Shown here one piece after another: positions 6,398 to 8,314 of a DNA stretch of 8,314 bases. Position 1 is the stretch's first letter. Each line of letters starts with the position of its first letter. The notes beneath the pieces were generated by a model. That model worked only from the letters and a program-made list of their open reading frames with translations, had not been told where the DNA came from and did not search any database. Source of the DNA: Syntrophomonadaceae bacterium (GTDB lineage Bacteria > Bacillota > Dethiobacteria > DTU022); assembly GCA_007126465.1 (NCBI GenBank), contig SLBE01000058.1, positions 1 through 8,314 on the forward strand, read 5' to 3'. The position numbers and the translations under genes were made by a program.

Positions 6398-7408
6398 TTG
6401 ATTATAAAAACCTGGATAATTGATAGGAGTTTGTCTAAACTGGAATTTAAATTAGACTTGATCGAACAAGAGCTGGCGCTTGTAAATAAGCGTTTGGGTG
6501 AAATCATAGAAAGTGCTGGCCCTGAAATCCAAGAGGTCGGTGACTATATTTTTAACGGTACCGGGAAAAGGATTCGTCCCACACTTTTTTTAATTGCTGC
6601 TTACCGGGATGGCAAAAATTTATCGCATTTAATAGATGCGGCTGTTGCACTTGAACTTATCCACACAGCATCTCTACTGCATGATGATGTGATAGACCAG
6701 GCAGATTTGCGCAGAGGAAAAGATGCGGCTCATATAAAATGGAGCAATAAAATAGCTGTTTTAAGTGGTGATTATCTTTTAAGCCGTGCTTTTGATTTAC
6801 TGGTAAGCTACCAGGATTGGCCAATGATGAATATTGTTGTAAACATTGTCCGCAATATGTCCGAAGGTGAAGTTGAACAGGCCTTTGCTAATACTTCCAT
6901 GCCAGACTTAGAAGAAAGGTATTTAAGCTGGATCGGTAAAAAGAGTGCTTCATTTTTTGCCGGATGCTGCGAAGCTGGAAGCCTTTTGGGTGGCGATGGG
7001 CGCTCAGAGCAGTTGCTGTGGTCAAAATACGGTTATAACCTCGGGATTGCTTTTCAACTAATAGATGATCTGCTGGATTATACCGGTGACAATTCAGCTA
7101 CAGGCAAACCAATCTACGGTGATTTAAACAACAGGGTAATTACCCTGCCTTTGATCAGGACGATAAAACAACATCGCAAACAAGAAGTTATAAGCAATTT
7201 TATTGAGAATAACCAGGCTTGCGGCAGTCAGATTGGTGTGGTCGCCAGGACAGTTTTAGATGGTGATGGCCCTGCTTATACTTATAAAAAAGCGGAAGAG
7301 TATGCTGATAAAGCTGCTGTATTATCCAGGCAGTTGAATTCTCAGCACAAATATAAAGCGCTAGTTTTAGAGCAGCTTGCCCATAACTTATTGTTGAGAA
7401 AAAAGTAA
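6398..7408 (+). CDS. hepT: Long-chain polyprenyl diphosphate synthase (HepT-like)
   Basis: This trans-prenyltransferase condenses isopentenyl diphosphate units onto an allylic starter to make the side chain of menaquinone. Counting from TTG 6398, it has GKRIRP (56-61), the first aspartate-rich motif DDVID (96-100), the second motif DDLLD (223-227) and GKPIYGDL (236-243). Ala91, five residues before the first motif, is small, which fits a long product (C30-C40) rather than farnesyl. The usual glycine in the segment before TLP is Arg246. The start is unresolved: no in-frame ATG occurs in the first 140 codons. TTG 6398 has no Shine-Dalgarno. TTG 6431 matches homologous N-termini best but lies one base after AGGAG. 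CTG 6440 has a workable 10-base spacing. No hepS or menaquinone methyltransferase gene is adjacent. The gene lies between mnmM and rex. Confidence 0.85.
   Translation: MIIKTWIIDRSLSKLEFKLDLIEQELALVNKRLGEIIESAGPEIQEVGDYIFNGTGKRIRPTLFLIAAYRDGKNLSHLIDAAVALELIHTASLLHDDVIDQADLRRGKDAAHIKWSNKIAVLSGDYLLSRAFDLLVSYQDWPMMNIVVNIVRNMSEGEVEQAFANTSMPDLEERYLSWIGKKSASFFAGCCEAGSLLGGDGRSEQLLWSKYGYNLGIAFQLIDDLLDYTGDNSATGKPIYGDLNNRVITLPLIRTIKQHRKQEVISNFIENNQACGSQIGVVARTVLDGDGPAYTYKKAEEYADKAAVLSRQLNSQHKYKALVLEQLAHNLLLRKK
6425..6429 (+). promoter_or_regulatory. AGGAG near the start of the prenyl synthase gene
   Basis: This is the only Shine-Dalgarno-like sequence near the N-terminus of the prenyl synthase. It lies inside the open frame if TTG 6398 is used, one base before TTG 6431, and ten bases before CTG 6440. 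It argues that translation begins downstream of 6398, possibly at a rare CTG. Confidence 0.45.
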
Positions 7409-7440
7409 TATGCATAGAGTAATAACTATAGTAACCGCAT

Positions 7441-7447
7441 AGGAGGG
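7441..7447 (+). promoter_or_regulatory. Shine-Dalgarno that sets the rex start
   Basis: AGGAGGG lies seven bases before ATG 7455 and four before the in-frame TTG 7452. The spacing and the better codon favour ATG 7455, which gives a protein beginning MPDRAIS. Confidence 0.8.
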
Positions 7448-7454
7448 TGGATTG

Positions 7455-8150
7455 ATGCCGGATCGAGCCATTTCCAAGTCTGTAATAAAACGCTTGCCAA
7501 TTTACTTACGTATTCTGGATCAGTTAATCCAACGTAAAGTAGACATGGTTTCATCAAAAGAACTCAGCTATGAATCAGGATTTACTGCCGAACAAATCCG
7601 AAAAGATCTGGCTTATTTCGGTGCATTTGGCACACGTGGGGCCGGATATAACACTGCATATCTCAGGGAAAAAATTATTAAGATTATCGGACTTGATAAA
7701 AAAATAGAAACCGTTGTTTTTGGAGCCGGTAACCTTGGTACGGCGCTAACCCGTTATAACTCGACAAAAAACCCCTACGTAAATGTGATTGCTGTGTTCG
7801 ATCGAGATTCCCGGCTGGTTGGAAAGAAGATTGATGAGATAGATATCTACGCTTTAGAAGATGCTCCCCAGTTTATAGAAAAGCATGGCATCAAGGTAGC
7901 GGTTATCTCAGTTCCGGCTGCAGCAGCCCAGGAGGTAACAGACCTGGCAGTACACCACGGTGTAATTGCAATCTTGAACTTTGCTCCGGTAAAACTGAAT
8001 TATCCTGAACATGTTCAGGTTCACAATGCAGATTTAACCCTGGAACTGCAAAGCTTGATTTATTACAGCTCAGCTGAAGAGGAACGCCTGGAAAGGTTAA
8101 GAAAAGAAACAAAGGGAAGTAAATCACCAAAATCTTTTACACTCGAGTGA
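7455..8150 (+). CDS. rex: Redox-sensing transcriptional repressor Rex
   Basis: This 231-residue protein matches Rex in length and layout. An N-terminal winged-helix domain (about 7-60) contains the recognition region QIRKDLAYFGAFG (47-59), followed by the RGAGYN turn. A Rossmann domain has GAGNLG (90-95) for NAD(H), an acidic strand end VFDRD about 24 residues later, and a domain-swap C-terminal helix rich in Leu and Glu. Rex binds operators at low NADH/NAD+ and releases them when NADH rises, controlling fermentation, hydrogenase and respiratory genes. It lies 46 bases after the prenyl synthase with no terminator between, so it is probably the last gene of the operon. I found no good match to a Rex operator in the window's intergenic regions, so autoregulation is not supported here. 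Confidence 0.96.
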   Translation: MPDRAISKSVIKRLPIYLRILDQLIQRKVDMVSSKELSYESGFTAEQIRKDLAYFGAFGTRGAGYNTAYLREKIIKIIGLDKKIETVVFGAGNLGTALTRYNSTKNPYVNVIAVFDRDSRLVGKKIDEIDIYALEDAPQFIEKHGIKVAVISVPAAAAQEVTDLAVHHGVIAILNFAPVKLNYPEHVQVHNADLTLELQSLIYYSSAEEERLERLRKETKGSKSPKSFTLE

Positions 8151-8200
8151 TTTATTGATAATAGTAATAAAATATTTTTACCTGTAAGGCTAGGATTGTA

Positions 8201-8229
8201 TTGACTTTTAGTAACAGCTTTTGTATACT
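8201..8229 (+). promoter_or_regulatory. Sigma-A promoter of tRNA-Asp
   Basis: TTGACT (8201-8206, five of six -35 bases) and TATACT (8224-8229, five of six -10 bases) are separated by exactly 17 bases. Transcription would start near 8236, a few bases before the mature tRNA 5' end. This is strong, typical stable-RNA promoter architecture. Confidence 0.88.
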
Positions 8230-8242
8230 TATCATTGCACAT

Positions 8243-8314
8243 GGAGCTGTGGTGTAGATGGTTAACATATCGGCCTGTCAAGCCGAAGATCGCGGGTTCG
8301 AGTCCCGTCAGCTC
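8243..8314 (+). tRNA. tRNA-Asp (GTC), 3' end cut by the window
   Basis: The cloverleaf is complete except for the last bases. The acceptor strand GGAGCTG (8243-8249) pairs with CAGCTC at the window edge, lacking one C. The D stem is GTGT/ACAT with GG in the loop. The anticodon stem TCGGC/GCCGA holds the loop CTGTCAA with anticodon GTC (8277-8279), which reads Asp codons. The five-base variable loop precedes a T arm with stem GCGGG/CCCGT and loop TTCGAGT. The discriminator base and any encoded CCA lie beyond the window. More tRNA genes may follow under the same promoter. Confidence 0.95.

Noticed and set aside
7452..7454. TTG at 7452 as the rex start
   Set aside because: It lies only four bases from the AGGAGGG, while ATG 7455, the next codon, has ideal seven-base spacing.
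8151..8200. Terminator after rex
   Set aside because: The stretch is AT-rich with only a weak AAAATATTTT self-complementarity and no GC stem, so no intrinsic terminator can be supported.

Overview
The window looks like a piece of chromosome from an anaerobic, low-to-moderate-GC Firmicute, probably in the Clostridia (Peptococcia or Syntrophomonadia type). The reasons are strong AGGAGG Shine-Dalgarno sequences, frequent non-ATG starts, a Rex redox repressor, a YtqB/MnmM-type tRNA methyltransferase, a DUF503 protein and a long-chain prenyl synthase. Placement is by gene content and style only; no species is claimed. Every gene lies on the + strand, and both ends are cut: the first gene lacks its 5' end and the last tRNA lacks its final bases.

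Region 1 (1-2497) holds two adjacent paralogues of the phenylacetate-CoA ligase / F390 synthetase (PaaK) branch of adenylate-forming enzymes, closed by a clear intrinsic terminator. The upstream copy keeps the family's ATP-handling motifs. The downstream copy has lost or altered most of them while keeping the fold and a putative Cys-His-Cys-Cys metal site. Region 2 (2530-4189) is a two-gene signalling unit with its own extended -10 promoter: a soluble PAS-domain histidine kinase, then a receiver-only response regulator with no output domain, then one or two hairpins.

Region 3 (4190-8150) starts with a leader of about 120 bases that can fold. It continues with five closely spaced genes: a radical SAM protein with an unusual CX4CX2C cluster motif, a DUF503 (YlxP-like) protein, a MnmM-like tRNA wobble-uridine methyltransferase, a heptaprenyl-type polyprenyl diphosphate synthase with no ATG start, and the NADH-sensing repressor Rex. 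Gaps of 15-59 bases and the absence of terminators between them suggest one transcript. Region 4 (8201-8314) is a tRNA-Asp(GTC) gene with a near-consensus sigma-A promoter.

No mobile element, CRISPR array, integrase or phage gene is visible. Most of the window is ordinary housekeeping chromosome. The points most worth following are the active/degenerate ligase pair, the atypical radical SAM family beside RNA-related genes, and the kinase-receiver pair with no visible output.
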